The notes: generated by a model not told the origin, from the sequence alone. Numbered from the stretch's first letter, positions 29,870-39,712 are shown. The stretch is DNA of 64,000 nt from Paulinella micropora (GCA_009731375.1 BJOX01000057.1:192021-256020), one strand, 5' to 3'. A program made the numbers and translations.

Positions 29870-31570
29870 AGAAAGAGAGCCCGCCATAACTGCCAGAAAA
29901 TGATGGACACGTTACATGCCACGGAACGGAAAGAGATCCCGAAGCCGGAAGTCAAGGTAGCGCCGGGCCATGGCGAGCTCGCCGCCTGGGGCAAGAAGGC
30001 CGGGGTGCCCCTGGCCCAAGGGCTGCCGGCCGTCAAGTTTACTACCGCGGTCTGGCGCAAGTACCGGTGGTCGATTGTGGCGGGCCTCGACAAGCTCGCG
30101 AAGCTCTCGGCCAAGCAGTACCAGGCGCTACTGGGCAGGGTCCGTTTGTCCGCGCTCGGCCTGGACGTCTCACGGTTCGAGCGCTCGGCCGAGCTGGAGG
30201 CCGTGATTGCCTTTTGGACGGAGCACTGGGGCGACTACTTCATTTTTCCCAAGAACAACAAGATGCGCGTGGGCGATTTCCTCCGGAAGACCCACTCCGA
30301 CCTGCAGGGCACCTTTTTCACTTCGAACAAGGGAGGGCTGGCGGCCTTCAAGGTGAGCGACGACCTCCGCCGGCTGCCCGCCGGCAACGACTGGGAGGGC
30401 GGCGAGCTGACGTTCAGGCAGGCCCTCTACGGCCCGCACGAGGGCTCGGTCGAAGGCTGCGACGGCAACACGAAACCGCTCCGCGACTGCCTGCTCGCGC
30501 ACTGCAAGATGTTCTTGCGCTATCCCAACGACATTTTCGACTACGCGAAAGTGCTCAACGACCTCGTGGATGCCGTTTGTCCCGGCGCCAAGACCAGGCA
30601 CGACAGCTACACCGAGTTCCGGAACTGGCTGTTCGGCGGCGAGGACGCCAAGGGCAACCTGCAGACTCCGTTCGGGCTGGAGGTCGCGCGCTTCTTGCTG
30701 CAGAACGGGCTGTTCAGCGACCCGAACATGAGCTCCGGCACGGCGAAAAGAACCAAAGAAAACCGGACCGAGAAGATGGAGCACCAGCACGCCATCCACG
30801 AGGACACGTGGCTCGCGTGGCTGGACTCGCTGTACCAGGCCCTGCTGGCGGAGAGCGCGGGCGTGCACCAGGCCCCTGACTCGCCGTTTTTGCCTACCGT
30901 CGACAGGCCACTGTGGGGGCTGGAGGCGGTTTTCCTGATGGCCGCGCTGGGCATGCGAGGGATAGAAGTGGTCAAGTTCTCTGACTTGGGCGCGCTGGAC
31001 GAAAAGCAGCAACAGGACAGGGTCTTCTCCAGCATCGCGCTCAGCCGCCACGTCTCGCAGATCGGCCAAGCCAAGAAGGGCTGGCTGACCTACGACCCGC
31101 CGGAAGACGACGGCGTCGAGTGGACGCTGGCGGCCGTGCCGAAGCCCATCGGCCTGCTGACCGCCGACACCAACGGCATCCTGCAGATCTTTGGGCACAT
31201 GCGCAAGCTGATTGACACCCACCTCGAGTACCGCGCACAGCACTCAGGCGGCCAGAAGCTCAAGCAGGCCGACCGCCCGCCGTCCGACTACACTTCGACT
31301 GCTGACCTGCCGCCGCAGCAGCAGCAGCAGCAGCAACAGCCCAAGCAGAAAAAGCAAAAGACAGCCGCCGTCTCTGCCTGGGCCAAGCGAGTTCTGGACC
31401 GGCCCGACGGCACGAGCGCCATTGCCGCGCTAGGCAACGCCGAGGCCATGACCGTGCTGAACGGCGCGGGGCTGGAAAAATGCTTCGACTACCTCATGGA
31501 ACACTACTCTAAATTTACGGGCAAGATCGACAAGCCATTGGGCAACAAGCACATGCTGCGAGCGCTGTAA
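29870..31570 (+). CDS. Viral tyrosine recombinase, N-terminal and first catalytic part
   Basis: This enzyme would integrate or resolve the viral genome. The catalytic domain shows box I ALGMRGIEVVKF (Arg) at about 30945-30980, and the H-x-x-R of box II (HMLR) immediately before TAA at 31568-31570. If the frame starts inside, the first ATG pair is at 29900. The N-terminal half is helical (core-binding type), with a Gln run near 31316-31340. The stop falls between HxxR and the remaining catalytic residues, which follow in the same frame. Alternatively a 48-bp GT-AG segment beginning at 31567 could be spliced in frame, but it would delete conserved-looking residues. Confidence 0.8.
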   Translation, partial: RKRARHNCQKMMDTLHATERKEIPKPEVKVAPGHGELAAWGKKAGVPLAQGLPAVKFTTAVWRKYRWSIVAGLDKLAKLSAKQYQALLGRVRLSALGLDVSRFERSAELEAVIAFWTEHWGDYFIFPKNNKMRVGDFLRKTHSDLQGTFFTSNKGGLAAFKVSDDLRRLPAGNDWEGGELTFRQALYGPHEGSVEGCDGNTKPLRDCLLAHCKMFLRYPNDIFDYAKVLNDLVDAVCPGAKTRHDSYTEFRNWLFGGEDAKGNLQTPFGLEVARFLLQNGLFSDPNMSSGTAKRTKENRTEKMEHQHAIHEDTWLAWLDSLYQALLAESAGVHQAPDSPFLPTVDRPLWGLEAVFLMAALGMRGIEVVKFSDLGALDEKQQQDRVFSSIALSRHVSQIGQAKKGWLTYDPPEDDGVEWTLAAVPKPIGLLTADTNGILQIFGHMRKLIDTHLEYRAQHSGGQKLKQADRPPSDYTSTADLPPQQQQQQQQPKQKKQKTAAVSAWAKRVLDRPDGTSAIAALGNAEAMTVLNGAGLEKCFDYLMEHYSKFTGKIDKPLGNKHMLRAL

Positions 31571-32086
31571 GGTGAAGTGGCCTACGCGCTGTACGGCGAG
31601 GGCTCCCTGGTCAGCAGGCCGCTGTTCTTGTCTCGAGTGCTGGCGCACGCGAACCAGGACCTGAACTCGCAGCTTTTCTACCAGCAGGTCTTCCTCGTCA
31701 GGCGGGAAACACCGCTGCTCGACACCGTGACGGACGTGAACGTCAAGAAACTGATCCAGGACCTGATGGCGCAGTCGAGCCAGCTGGCGGCCCAGTACCG
31801 GGAGGCACTGGGCGCTGTGCCACGGCCCGCGCCACCGCCGCCACCTGCACCGGCCGGGCAGCGCGAGTCCAAGCACGAGGCCCTCAAGCGCCGGGCCCTG
31901 GCCTTTTTCAACTTGCACAAGGCAGAGAACCTGGCCAAGCTCAAGGACCCGGCGTTCTGGCGCGGGCCGCACCAGCACACTTTTCCGGTCGCACCGGCCA
32001 CCCGGTTCGCCAGCCTGGTCAGCGACCTGCTGGACAGGTCGGTGCCACCGGAACAATTGAGCACAATGTTTGCCAAACTGATTTAA
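31571..32086 (+). pseudogene. Viral tyrosine recombinase, C-terminal part after in-frame stop
   Basis: It continues the same frame after the TAA: AYALYG, then LFLSRVLAHANQDLNSQLFY, which provides the box II His (LAH) and the nucleophile Tyr (FY) at the expected spacing. A Pro-rich linker and helical tail follow to TAA at 32084. The two halves are clearly one gene broken by one codon. Confidence 0.75.
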
Positions 32087-32188
32087 ATCGGATGGCCCCG
32101 GCGCTTTTTCTAGAACATTCTGGTCCCACTTGTCCGTTACTTTTTTTACTCATCGTGACCAGCTCATAATTCGTCTCGAAGCCAAGAC

Positions 32189-32776
32189 ATGACGGCCGTC
32201 AGAACTACACAATGGGGTGAGGTGTCACTGGTGGACGCCGTCCACCAGAAATATCCTACGTGGGACCGCAACCGCTGCGCCGCCCGGGTAAAACGGCATC
32301 TGCAGCTCCATCCGTACAAATTAGAAAACACGAAACGCCACGTCTTCAAGAATCGCGGAGGGCGCAAGGACTGGACATGGGTTGCGAACCCGGCCACGGC
32401 GGCGGAGATTGTAGACAGCCTGGTGCACGATTTTGGCCGCAAAACAAGGTCAGCCCCTGGGACAGTCCTCCGGCCGCGAGATCAGCCCCTTGTAGAAGTT
32501 ATCCCCGCTCTCACGCGCAATGGCGAGTGCATCGTCGACGCTGCGACAATTTTGGCTGAGGTGGGACCAGACACAACAGAAACCCTCCTCCCGGCTGCGA
32601 ACGAGGCACAGACTACAGTTGCGGTCCTGGCCGAAATTGAGACACGGGGACCGCTGCTGTCTCCCCTGCCCGAATACCAGTTCTGCGGGAGCGAAGAAGA
32701 GCCACTTGCAGATCAAGGACAGCATGATGACGAGTACGTTGACTTGTCCGAAGGTTATGTACACAAGTTTTTTTAA
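32189..32776 (+). CDS. Unknown viral protein, 195 aa
   Basis: ATG at 32189. The N-terminal 65 residues are basic with evenly spaced aromatic residues (VHQKYPTWDRNRCAARVKRH), suggesting a small DNA-binding domain. The rest is acidic and ends DLSEGYVHKFF. It meets the next minus-strand gene tail to tail with a 4-bp overlap. No family is recognised. Confidence 0.65.
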   Translation: MTAVRTTQWGEVSLVDAVHQKYPTWDRNRCAARVKRHLQLHPYKLENTKRHVFKNRGGRKDWTWVANPATAAEIVDSLVHDFGRKTRSAPGTVLRPRDQPLVEVIPALTRNGECIVDAATILAEVGPDTTETLLPAANEAQTTVAVLAEIETRGPLLSPLPEYQFCGSEEEPLADQGQHDDEYVDLSEGYVHKFF

Positions 32777-33363
32777 TCGTGCGTTGTATAATAAAGGTTC
32801 GCATTGAAACGAGGCAGAAAGCGCAGGCCTGTCTCGAATGCCCCGGCCTGCCACAAGAAACGTTGCCACTTATTGGGCTGGACTACTTCCCACCCGCTGT
32901 TTCGGTAGGCCTCTAGAAAATGATACACCGGCACGTAGGACAGCACGACTACCTGCTCGCGCCTGTTCCGTCTGGTAGGGTAAGAAGTCCGGCCCAGGGC
33001 CCTGACGGCCTCTACGAGCGTCACCAGCTCGTGGCGGTGCTTGGCACAATAGTGCTCGGCACACAAGTTCTGTGAGTAAATCGGCAACAGGCACTCGAAG
33101 CAGATCTTGTCTGCCTTCTTTTCGACTCGCGCCAGCAACATGTTGATGTTCTTGATCTTGAACGTAAACGCGGCGTTCAGCAGGCGGCGCAGGCCCTCGA
33201 AATCTGTGCCCGCTTTAGCCATGGCCTTGCGCCGCTTCCGTGGCCTGGGGCGGATGAAGCAGTTTGTGTGGCCCCGGAGGTAGACCACCGTGCGTGCCAG
33301 TTCGCCCGGGCAGAGCCATGACAGGACTTCCGTTAGCAAGTCGCTGGGCAGACGCTCTAGCAT
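32773..33363 (-). CDS. F-box-like viral protein with Cys/His cluster, 196 aa
   Basis: The N-terminus LPSDLLTEVLSWLCPGELAR fits an F-box (LP.ell..ils.l...dl.r), which would dock to Skp1 in an SCF ubiquitin ligase. A basic stretch (RPRPRKRRK) follows, then a Cys/His cluster (ICFECLLPIYSQNLCAEHYC) that may bind zinc. Poxviruses and giant viruses carry F-box proteins to redirect host ubiquitination. Here that role is inferred from the motif only. The upstream AT-rich motif TTATTCTTGTTGC fits the viral promoter pattern. Confidence 0.6.
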   Translation of the reverse strand: MLERLPSDLLTEVLSWLCPGELARTVVYLRGHTNCFIRPRPRKRRKAMAKAGTDFEGLRRLLNAAFTFKIKNINMLLARVEKKADKICFECLLPIYSQNLCAEHYCAKHRHELVTLVEAVRALGRTSYPTRRNRREQVVVLSYVPVYHFLEAYRNSGWEVVQPNKWQRFLWQAGAFETGLRFLPRFNANLYYTTHD

Positions 33364-33402
33364 TTTATAACTATACTAAGCAACAAGAATAAAAAAAGGG
33401 TG

Positions 33403-34930
33403 CTACATCCGGGCTAACAGCCTCTGGCCCGCCGGCCCGCCCGGGCCCAGGCCCAGGCGTCGCGGAGGCGGCGGTGGCATGCCCAGCGCCGGCCGCTGTT
33501 CGACGCGCCTCACCATGCTGGGCGTGCGGTACGGGTGCATGCGGTGGTTCGGGTCGTTGGCGTAGACGTAGCCGTACACCGGCGGCCGCGGCGGCGGCAC
33601 TTGTTGCTCGCGCCAGCGCGCCTCGGCGGCGGCCTCGGCGTCCTTGCCAAACGCCACCATCTCCCGCAGCTTTTGCTTGTCCTTCTGGGCCAGGCTCTTG
33701 CCCTTGCGCAGGCGGCTCTTGGCCGCGTCGGCGTAGTGCATCATTTTCTGCAGGGCCGCGTGGTCTCCGCGCGACAGGTTCAGGTTCTTGGGCACCCAGC
33801 TCGGCGCGCGCCACGCGAGCTGGGCCAAGCGCAGTTCCTTGGTGAGCTCGTCCTTGCTCGGTTCCTTGGGCTTGTCGGGGCCCTTGAGCATGACCTCTCC
33901 GTCCGGAAGCGACGCCGGGGCCAGCCACGACATGTAGTTGTGTTCGAGCTTGTCTACTCGTTCGCTGTAGACCACGCACGCGTGCTTGGTGCCAGTCACT
34001 TCTGGGTCCGTGGCCTGGGCCAAGTGCCGAAAGAAAGACTTCTTGTCCATCATCTGCCCGTAGTTCTCCCTATACAAACATATACGCGTGTATGCATGTG
34101 TGCACACATACATACACACCAAAGCGCGTTCAGTGTCTTGTGGTTCTTGCTCAGGAACATGATCGTGTAGGACGTTTGCTCGCGCATGATTGGAGAAACC
34201 TGAACAGACAACCAAGTCTAAATTCCATAAGCGCGTGACAGTGACTTACACTCTGGCGGCCGGTCAGGTACTGGACGGCCACGAAAATTGAAATGTTGTA
34301 ATGCCTGCACAGAAATCACCAAAAGAGTTAATACGACGCAGTGTGTTGCAGTAAAATCACCTGTAGGTCCCAATAAAATTGCTCATCCATCCGTCCTGTG
34401 TATTGAGTATTCCGACGAGGTCATCAAACACCAGGAAGCTCGGTTCGAGGTAGCCTTGCTGTTGGTAGCGCCCGTTTCAAGTTGTCCACGTACTGCACCA
34501 GCACGTCCTTGTTGAAGCCTTCGTACACCCGCACGTGCTGTTCCGAAGCCCAGTGGAAGCGATAGGAGTGCTTAAACTTGGTGCGAACCATGACGAGCCC
34601 GAACTGGAACGCCCCCTTTTTGCGGAGGCACATCGAGTACAATAACCAGCGCAGGAAGTGGGTCTTGCCGCGTTCGCTCTTGCCCACGAGCACGAAAAGC
34701 TGGCCGGCCGTCGGGTCCTTGGGGTAGAAGTACTCGACGTTGCGCGAGAGCTGTTCCGGGTCCTCCGGCAGTTCTTCTTCCTTCTCCTCCTCCTCCTTCT
34801 TCTTCTTCTTCTTAGACTTCTTCTCCTTCTGTTTCTGGATGTACTCGTCTATCTTTTCCTCGATCGGTTCTTCTTCCTCCGCGTCGTTTGGCGCCGGCAG
34901 GGCGCCCAGCGGGCCGGCATTGTCGTCCAT
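33403..34930 (-). CDS. A32-type genome-packaging ATPase with three short introns and one frameshift
   Basis: This FtsK/HerA-fold motor would pump DNA into the capsid. ATG at 34930. An acidic/Lys-rich N-terminus (residues 15-60) precedes Walker A GKSERGKT (83-90). Walker B FLVFDD (about 34415-34440) lies in another frame, so a one-base change occurs near 34471-34476. The gene then has GT-AG introns at 34305-34360 (56 bp), 34200-34249 (50 bp) and 34070-34119 (50 bp). Splicing them gives the conserved Arg-His after Walker B, the Gln-containing sensor stretch (FVAVQYLTGR) and a continuous C-terminus ending at 33403. The Pro-rich tail (last about 70 residues) is extra. Confidence 0.85.
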
Positions 34931-34959
34931 GACCCCTTTTTTAGATGTCGTTGAGCGGC

Positions 34960-35000
34960 AATTAAATTTTTTTTATTGTCTGGTGCTAGTTTTGTAAAAC
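34960..35000 (+). promoter_or_regulatory. Viral promoter motif, best-copy set (TTATTNTCTGGTGGC-like)
   Basis: This is a representative copy, TTATTGTCTGGTGC, 34 bp before ATG 35011. Similar strings precede 40027 (TTATTCTCTGGTGGC), 41363 (ATTCTGTGGCGC), 42774 (TTATTTTCTGGTTGC), 45540 (AATCCTCTGTCGCC) and 33363 on the minus strand (TTATTCTTGTTGC). All are AT-rich before and T-rich after, within about 60 bp of the ATG. Confidence 0.6.
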
Positions 35001-35010
35001 AAAGGGGGGA

Positions 35011-38000
35011 ATGCCTCCCTCTTTCTACACCACGGCGCCATGGATGCGCCGGGAAGACAAGGAGAGCCTGTCGCGCAAGCTGACCAAAACACGCAAGCCG
35101 TCCTGGGTCGACAACAAGCCTGTTGTCCGCGGCAAACGAGCAGGGCCCACGGGTTATGCGGGCCAGACCAACAAACAAAGGGCCCAGAAGACCCGCGACA
35201 TCATGAAGTGGGTAAACCCCGAACTGCACCAGGCGCTGGGCATCCTAGAACCGCCATCCCCGCCGCGCCCCGCCTCGCCTCCACCACCGCGCTCGCGTTC
35301 CGCCTCGCCGCCACCACCGCGCTCGCGTTCCACCTCGCCGCCACCACCGCGCTCGCGCTCCGCCTCGCCGCGCGGCCGCGGCGGTGGCAGCGGCAGCGAG
35401 GACGAAGGTGGCGGCGGTGGCGGTAGTGGCAGTGAGGACGAGGGCGGCGGCGGTGGAGGTGGCAACGAGGACGAGGGCGGCGGCGGTGGCGAGATCGACT
35501 GGGACGCGGGCGGCGACGGCGGCGAAGGCAACGAGGACGGGGGCGACGATCCGCCTCCCGCAGACGAGCAACCACTCGACGAGTGGGCCGCGTCGCCTCA
35601 GCCAGAGGAGCAGCCAGACGGCGGCGCCCGACCATTGCCCGACCAGTCGAAGCTTGTAGAAGAGCTGCGACTGCAGATCAGCCAGCTAGAGCAGAGTATC
35701 GCACACAGCGCCGACACATCGCGAGTGCAGGACGCAGCGATCGACTTCTTGCAAAAAGATGTCGAGTCCGCCAGCGAGGTGGTCGCTCTTATACAAGAGG
35801 AGGCAGACAACGCCCGGAGGCTCGCGGACACCATAAATGCTCAGTACAAACAAAAATTGGCTGCAGCAGAGGAAGAGGCTGAGAGGCTGAAAAAGCTCTT
35901 GGCGGGCGCTGGCATGGACGCCGAGAAACGCAGGCAAGCAGAGGCGCGCATCGCGGCCCTCCAACAGGAGAAGGGCGGCTGGCAAGCGCAGATACAAGAG
36001 GCAGAGGAACGCGCCAAAACACTGGCCAGACAAGTCGAAGAAGACAAAGAGTTCGCCGAGAAGCAGCAGACCGCCTTGGCCGAACAGAAGCGACTGAACG
36101 AGGAGCTGGAAAAGAACCAGGCCAGCCTGCGCGAGGCCCACGACCGGGTGCTGGCCGAAAATGACGAAAATGCCAGGGAGTTACTGGACGCCAGGACAAA
36201 GCTGCAGCAAGAACAGGCGGCCACCAAACAGCGCCTGGAGGAGCTCGAGAGCCAAAGAGAAGAGACAGCGAGAGAACGCAAACGAGCCAACGACCTGGCA
36301 GCCTACGTCGCGCGCCTGGAGGCAACAATCAAGAACAGCGGAAATGACGGCAGGAGGATCATCGACGTGAGCAACCAGTACCGACAATACACCGAACACC
36401 TCACCGCCGCCGCAAAGGGACGTATCGACGAGGCCAACAAGAAGATCGCCCAGCTGCAGCAAGCGGGTCAGAGCCTCCAGAACGACTACAATATACTCCA
36501 GCAGGAAATGGTTATACTACAGACAGAAAGGGACCACGCACTCGAACTGGCACGCGCAGAAAAGCTGGCCCGCGAACGGCTGGGGAAAGTTGCAGACAAG
36601 GCAAGACAGGAAGCAGCACAGAAGGCAGCGGAGGCCGACAGGGCCGCGCGAGAGGCCAAAGCGGCCAAACAACAGGCGGCCCAGGCCAAGGGCGCCAATG
36701 ACGAGCTGCGGCAGAAGGCAGCAGACGCAGAGGAAGCCGAACGGCAGGCTCAGCAAGAGAAACAAGAGGCAGATCAAAGGGCGGACGCGGCGGTGCAGGC
36801 GGCCGCGAAGGTGACAGCAGAACTCACAGACAAGAACGTGGCCACGCTCGGAGTCAGCGAAGAGATGGCAAACCTGAAAAAAACAACAGAGGAAGCGAAA
36901 CAAGACGCAAAAATCGCCATGCAGCAAGCGGCCGAGACAGCGCGCAACGCAGCGGCTGCCAGCAGGCAGGTGTTTGAGACAAACCAGAAGCTGCAAGAGA
37001 TCAACGAACGGGCAGCCGCGCTGGACCAGCAGCTACAAGAAGCCGAAAAAGCCTACAAGGGACTGGAGTCGGACAAGGCGGGTGTAGAGGCCTTACAGAA
37101 AAAGGCAGAGGCCCTGGCCGGCGAGTACCTCGACCAGATTACGCTCAAGGACAGCGAGATCGAGCAGCTACAGGCAGAACTCAAGGAAAGCAACGAGCGT
37201 CTGCAGACGGCAGAGGGCGACACAGAGGCGGAGAGAGCCAAGAACGCCAAGCTGTCACAAGAACTGCAAGAAGCCCATCAACACAACCAGGAGCTCCAGG
37301 CGCGGGCCAGAGAATACAGGCGCAACCGCCAGCTGCTGCTACAGGACCTGCGCCGCAAGGCAACAGAGATCAAGCAATTGCAGACCGACTCCAAGCAACA
37401 AGCGAGGCTCGCGCGCGAGCAGAGGGCGCTGGCAGAGGCGGCCCTGGAGCAAGTGGCATCGCTCGGCGCAGAGGCCCAGCGAGCTAAAAAAGCGAGCGAG
37501 GAGGCCCGCCACCGGCTGACGACAGAAAACAAACAGGCCGTACAGGCGCTGGAAGAGGCGTTAGCGCGCGAGCGCCACCTGCAGCAAGACCTGGAGGCTG
37601 CTAACAAGGGAGGAGAAGCTCTGAAACAGCACGTGGACAGCTTGAAACACGAAACCTCCCAACAAGAGAGCTCGCTGGCCGAGGCGAGCGAGGCCTACAA
37701 CAAGCTGACCAAACGAGTCGAGAAGCTTCGATCAAAACTGCAAATGAACACGGACACGATCGCGGAAGCGGACGAGGCCGTGATGCAGATGGACGCAGAG
37801 AACAAAAAGCAGAGCAAGGAAATTATCGAGCTCAACAGAAAACTCAAGGGCGCCAGGGATGCTCTGGGTAGGGCACGGGAGGGCAGAAAGCAAAGAGAAG
37901 CCGAGGCCAGAGTCAAGGAGGCGGAACGCCTGCTCAAAGAGCGCCAGGTCAGCGAGGACAAGCTGCGCCAGCTTACCGAGAGGCTCCGGAAGTCCGAGGA

Positions 38001-39678
38001 ACAGAAGACCGCCCTCGAGAAAAAACATACTGACTACAAGGAAAGGGCCAACGCGCTGCTCCAGAAGGACAGAAAGACGGCAGACGGCGTCCAGCAAAAG
38101 CTCCTCTGCCAACTCAAGCGGTACCAGGAACAAATCAAGAAGTACAAGGAGTCCCAGGCAGTCTCGGGCGCCAGCGAGCTCGCACAACAGGCCACTGCTG
38201 CGCAGCAGAAAGTCACCGAACTCAAGGAAGCCGCGGTCGAGGCCGTGGCGCCCGCTCTGCCGCCCGAAGAAAAGAAGCGGCTGGTGCACACGGCCAGTGC
38301 AGAGGAGTTCAGCGCGTTCGTCAAGAGGTCGGGCATGGTGGACTTTATGAAGAACACACTCGAGCGCGAGAAGGGCAGCTTCCCGCAGGGAAGCGGCATG
38401 GACAAGGCCTGGGAGTGGGCCCAGAGCCAAGTTGTGCCACTGTTCACTCAGCAGTCCGACGTGGAGCAGGCGGTGGGCGAAGGCCTCGTGACACAGCCCA
38501 GCATCGTCAGCGGCTTCAAGGCCTTGTTCCGGGGCCTGTTTGCCAAGGGCTGGCTCCAGTCCCGGGGTCTCGCGGTCGACGCCGGTGGCGGTGCTGCTGC
38601 AGGCGTGCCCGCGCGAATGGCCGCCGGTGTCGACGGGCCGGTGCGTCGTCCTGGCAACGGTGGGGTGGAGGACAGCGACAAGAGCGGCACCGGCGTGCTG
38701 GTTGCGGCCGGCGGCGAGGCCTACGGCAGCAGCTCCTCTGCTGGCAAAGTCTTTAGCCTGGGCCAACCCGGCGGCGGCGGCGACAATTCGACGTGGACAC
38801 CAGGACCGAACGACCCTAACAGCCAGAGCGGAAACGCGAACCGAGCGATCAACCATAGCATTCCGCCCGTGGACATGGAAACAGCACCAGACAGAGAGCT
38901 GGACACCAAGCAATCCGAGCAGGAACTCTTGTATTATGCCATGAACGGGAAAACTCTGCCCAAAGGCTACGAGAGGGAGAGCCTGGACATGCTGCGCGTG
39001 GGCATCCTGGAGGCTATGCGCAAGCGAAATATGGGCGTGAACGACAGGGAGCTGCTCGACAGGGTCCGGGGCAAGCCCGAAGAAGCCAAGGCCTTCCTGC
39101 GAGAGGGGACCAAGAATGTCATCGAGAGCATCCTGAAGGACCCGGAGAACAGGCAAAAGTACAAGGACAACCTGGCCGTCAGGTACTTGGCCAAGTTGGT
39201 GCTGACCGCCACGGCCAAAAACACCGAGGCGGACCTGGACTACAAGATCTTTCCGGACCAGCTAGGAGAGCTGCCCGAGAAGGACGTGCAAATCCTGACC
39301 AGCCAGAAGCTCACCTTTGAAGAGCGGCTCAAGGTAGTCCGGATGGCGCTGGCGTACGGCACCGACGAGTGGCACGACCAGAAGCTCGTCACCAGCCTCA
39401 ACGAGGAGCCCTCTGTCCCGCTGTTCGAGGAGCTGCTGGAGCGCAAGACACGGAGCCAAGGCCCCGTGGGCCCGACCGAGAAATCACGCACGCTGCACGA
39501 AATGATCGACCAGGCCTCCGAGCGCATCCAGTCAGAGGGCAAGAGGGGCAAGAAGCTGATGAAGGAATGGCACAGGATTTTGTCTAAACTAGGCATCAAG
39601 CTCGTGAAGCTAAACGCCAAGAGAAAGGACAGGGCGGAGACGAGTGAGGCACCGAGCAAGAAGCAGAAGAATAAGTGA
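35011..39678 (+). CDS. Giant coiled-coil virion-type protein, 1555 aa
   Basis: ATG at 35011. Order: basic N-terminus; Arg-Ser/Pro repeats (about 85-125); Gly/Ser/Asp/Glu repeats (about 128-180); a very long Ala/Glu/Gln/Lys coiled coil (about 210-1120); a Gly/Ala linker; and a folded C-terminus (about 1290-1530; SEQELLYYAMNGKTLPKGYE ... FPDQLGELPEKDVQIL) with a basic KKQKNK end. The length and coiled coil suggest a scaffold, a tape-measure-like or a capsid-associated structural protein. The folded C-terminus may anchor it. No enzyme motif. The upstream motif TTATTGTCTGGTGC is a good copy of the viral promoter element. Confidence 0.75.
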   Translation: MPPSFYTTAPWMRREDKESLSRKLTKTRKPSWVDNKPVVRGKRAGPTGYAGQTNKQRAQKTRDIMKWVNPELHQALGILEPPSPPRPASPPPPRSRSASPPPPRSRSTSPPPPRSRSASPRGRGGGSGSEDEGGGGGGSGSEDEGGGGGGGNEDEGGGGGEIDWDAGGDGGEGNEDGGDDPPPADEQPLDEWAASPQPEEQPDGGARPLPDQSKLVEELRLQISQLEQSIAHSADTSRVQDAAIDFLQKDVESASEVVALIQEEADNARRLADTINAQYKQKLAAAEEEAERLKKLLAGAGMDAEKRRQAEARIAALQQEKGGWQAQIQEAEERAKTLARQVEEDKEFAEKQQTALAEQKRLNEELEKNQASLREAHDRVLAENDENARELLDARTKLQQEQAATKQRLEELESQREETARERKRANDLAAYVARLEATIKNSGNDGRRIIDVSNQYRQYTEHLTAAAKGRIDEANKKIAQLQQAGQSLQNDYNILQQEMVILQTERDHALELARAEKLARERLGKVADKARQEAAQKAAEADRAAREAKAAKQQAAQAKGANDELRQKAADAEEAERQAQQEKQEADQRADAAVQAAAKVTAELTDKNVATLGVSEEMANLKKTTEEAKQDAKIAMQQAAETARNAAAASRQVFETNQKLQEINERAAALDQQLQEAEKAYKGLESDKAGVEALQKKAEALAGEYLDQITLKDSEIEQLQAELKESNERLQTAEGDTEAERAKNAKLSQELQEAHQHNQELQARAREYRRNRQLLLQDLRRKATEIKQLQTDSKQQARLAREQRALAEAALEQVASLGAEAQRAKKASEEARHRLTTENKQAVQALEEALARERHLQQDLEAANKGGEALKQHVDSLKHETSQQESSLAEASEAYNKLTKRVEKLRSKLQMNTDTIAEADEAVMQMDAENKKQSKEIIELNRKLKGARDALGRAREGRKQREAEARVKEAERLLKERQVSEDKLRQLTERLRKSEEQKTALEKKHTDYKERANALLQKDRKTADGVQQKLLCQLKRYQEQIKKYKESQAVSGASELAQQATAAQQKVTELKEAAVEAVAPALPPEEKKRLVHTASAEEFSAFVKRSGMVDFMKNTLEREKGSFPQGSGMDKAWEWAQSQVVPLFTQQSDVEQAVGEGLVTQPSIVSGFKALFRGLFAKGWLQSRGLAVDAGGGAAAGVPARMAAGVDGPVRRPGNGGVEDSDKSGTGVLVAAGGEAYGSSSSAGKVFSLGQPGGGGDNSTWTPGPNDPNSQSGNANRAINHSIPPVDMETAPDRELDTKQSEQELLYYAMNGKTLPKGYERESLDMLRVGILEAMRKRNMGVNDRELLDRVRGKPEEAKAFLREGTKNVIESILKDPENRQKYKDNLAVRYLAKLVLTATAKNTEADLDYKIFPDQLGELPEKDVQILTSQKLTFEERLKVVRMALAYGTDEWHDQKLVTSLNEEPSVPLFEELLERKTRSQGPVGPTEKSRTLHEMIDQASERIQSEGKRGKKLMKEWHRILSKLGIKLVKLNAKRKDRAETSEAPSKKQKNK

Positions 39679-39712
39679 ATCTTTTTTTATTGTAAGTTTT
39701 GTCATTAAAAAA

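Noticed and set aside
30170-31243. 357-codon minus-strand ORF opposite the recombinase.
   Set aside because: A shadow frame in GC-rich DNA. The plus strand carries the recombinase motifs.
37732-39156. 474-codon minus-strand ORF under the coiled-coil gene.
   Set aside because: A mirror of a GC-rich, Lys/Glu-rich gene with no motif of its own.
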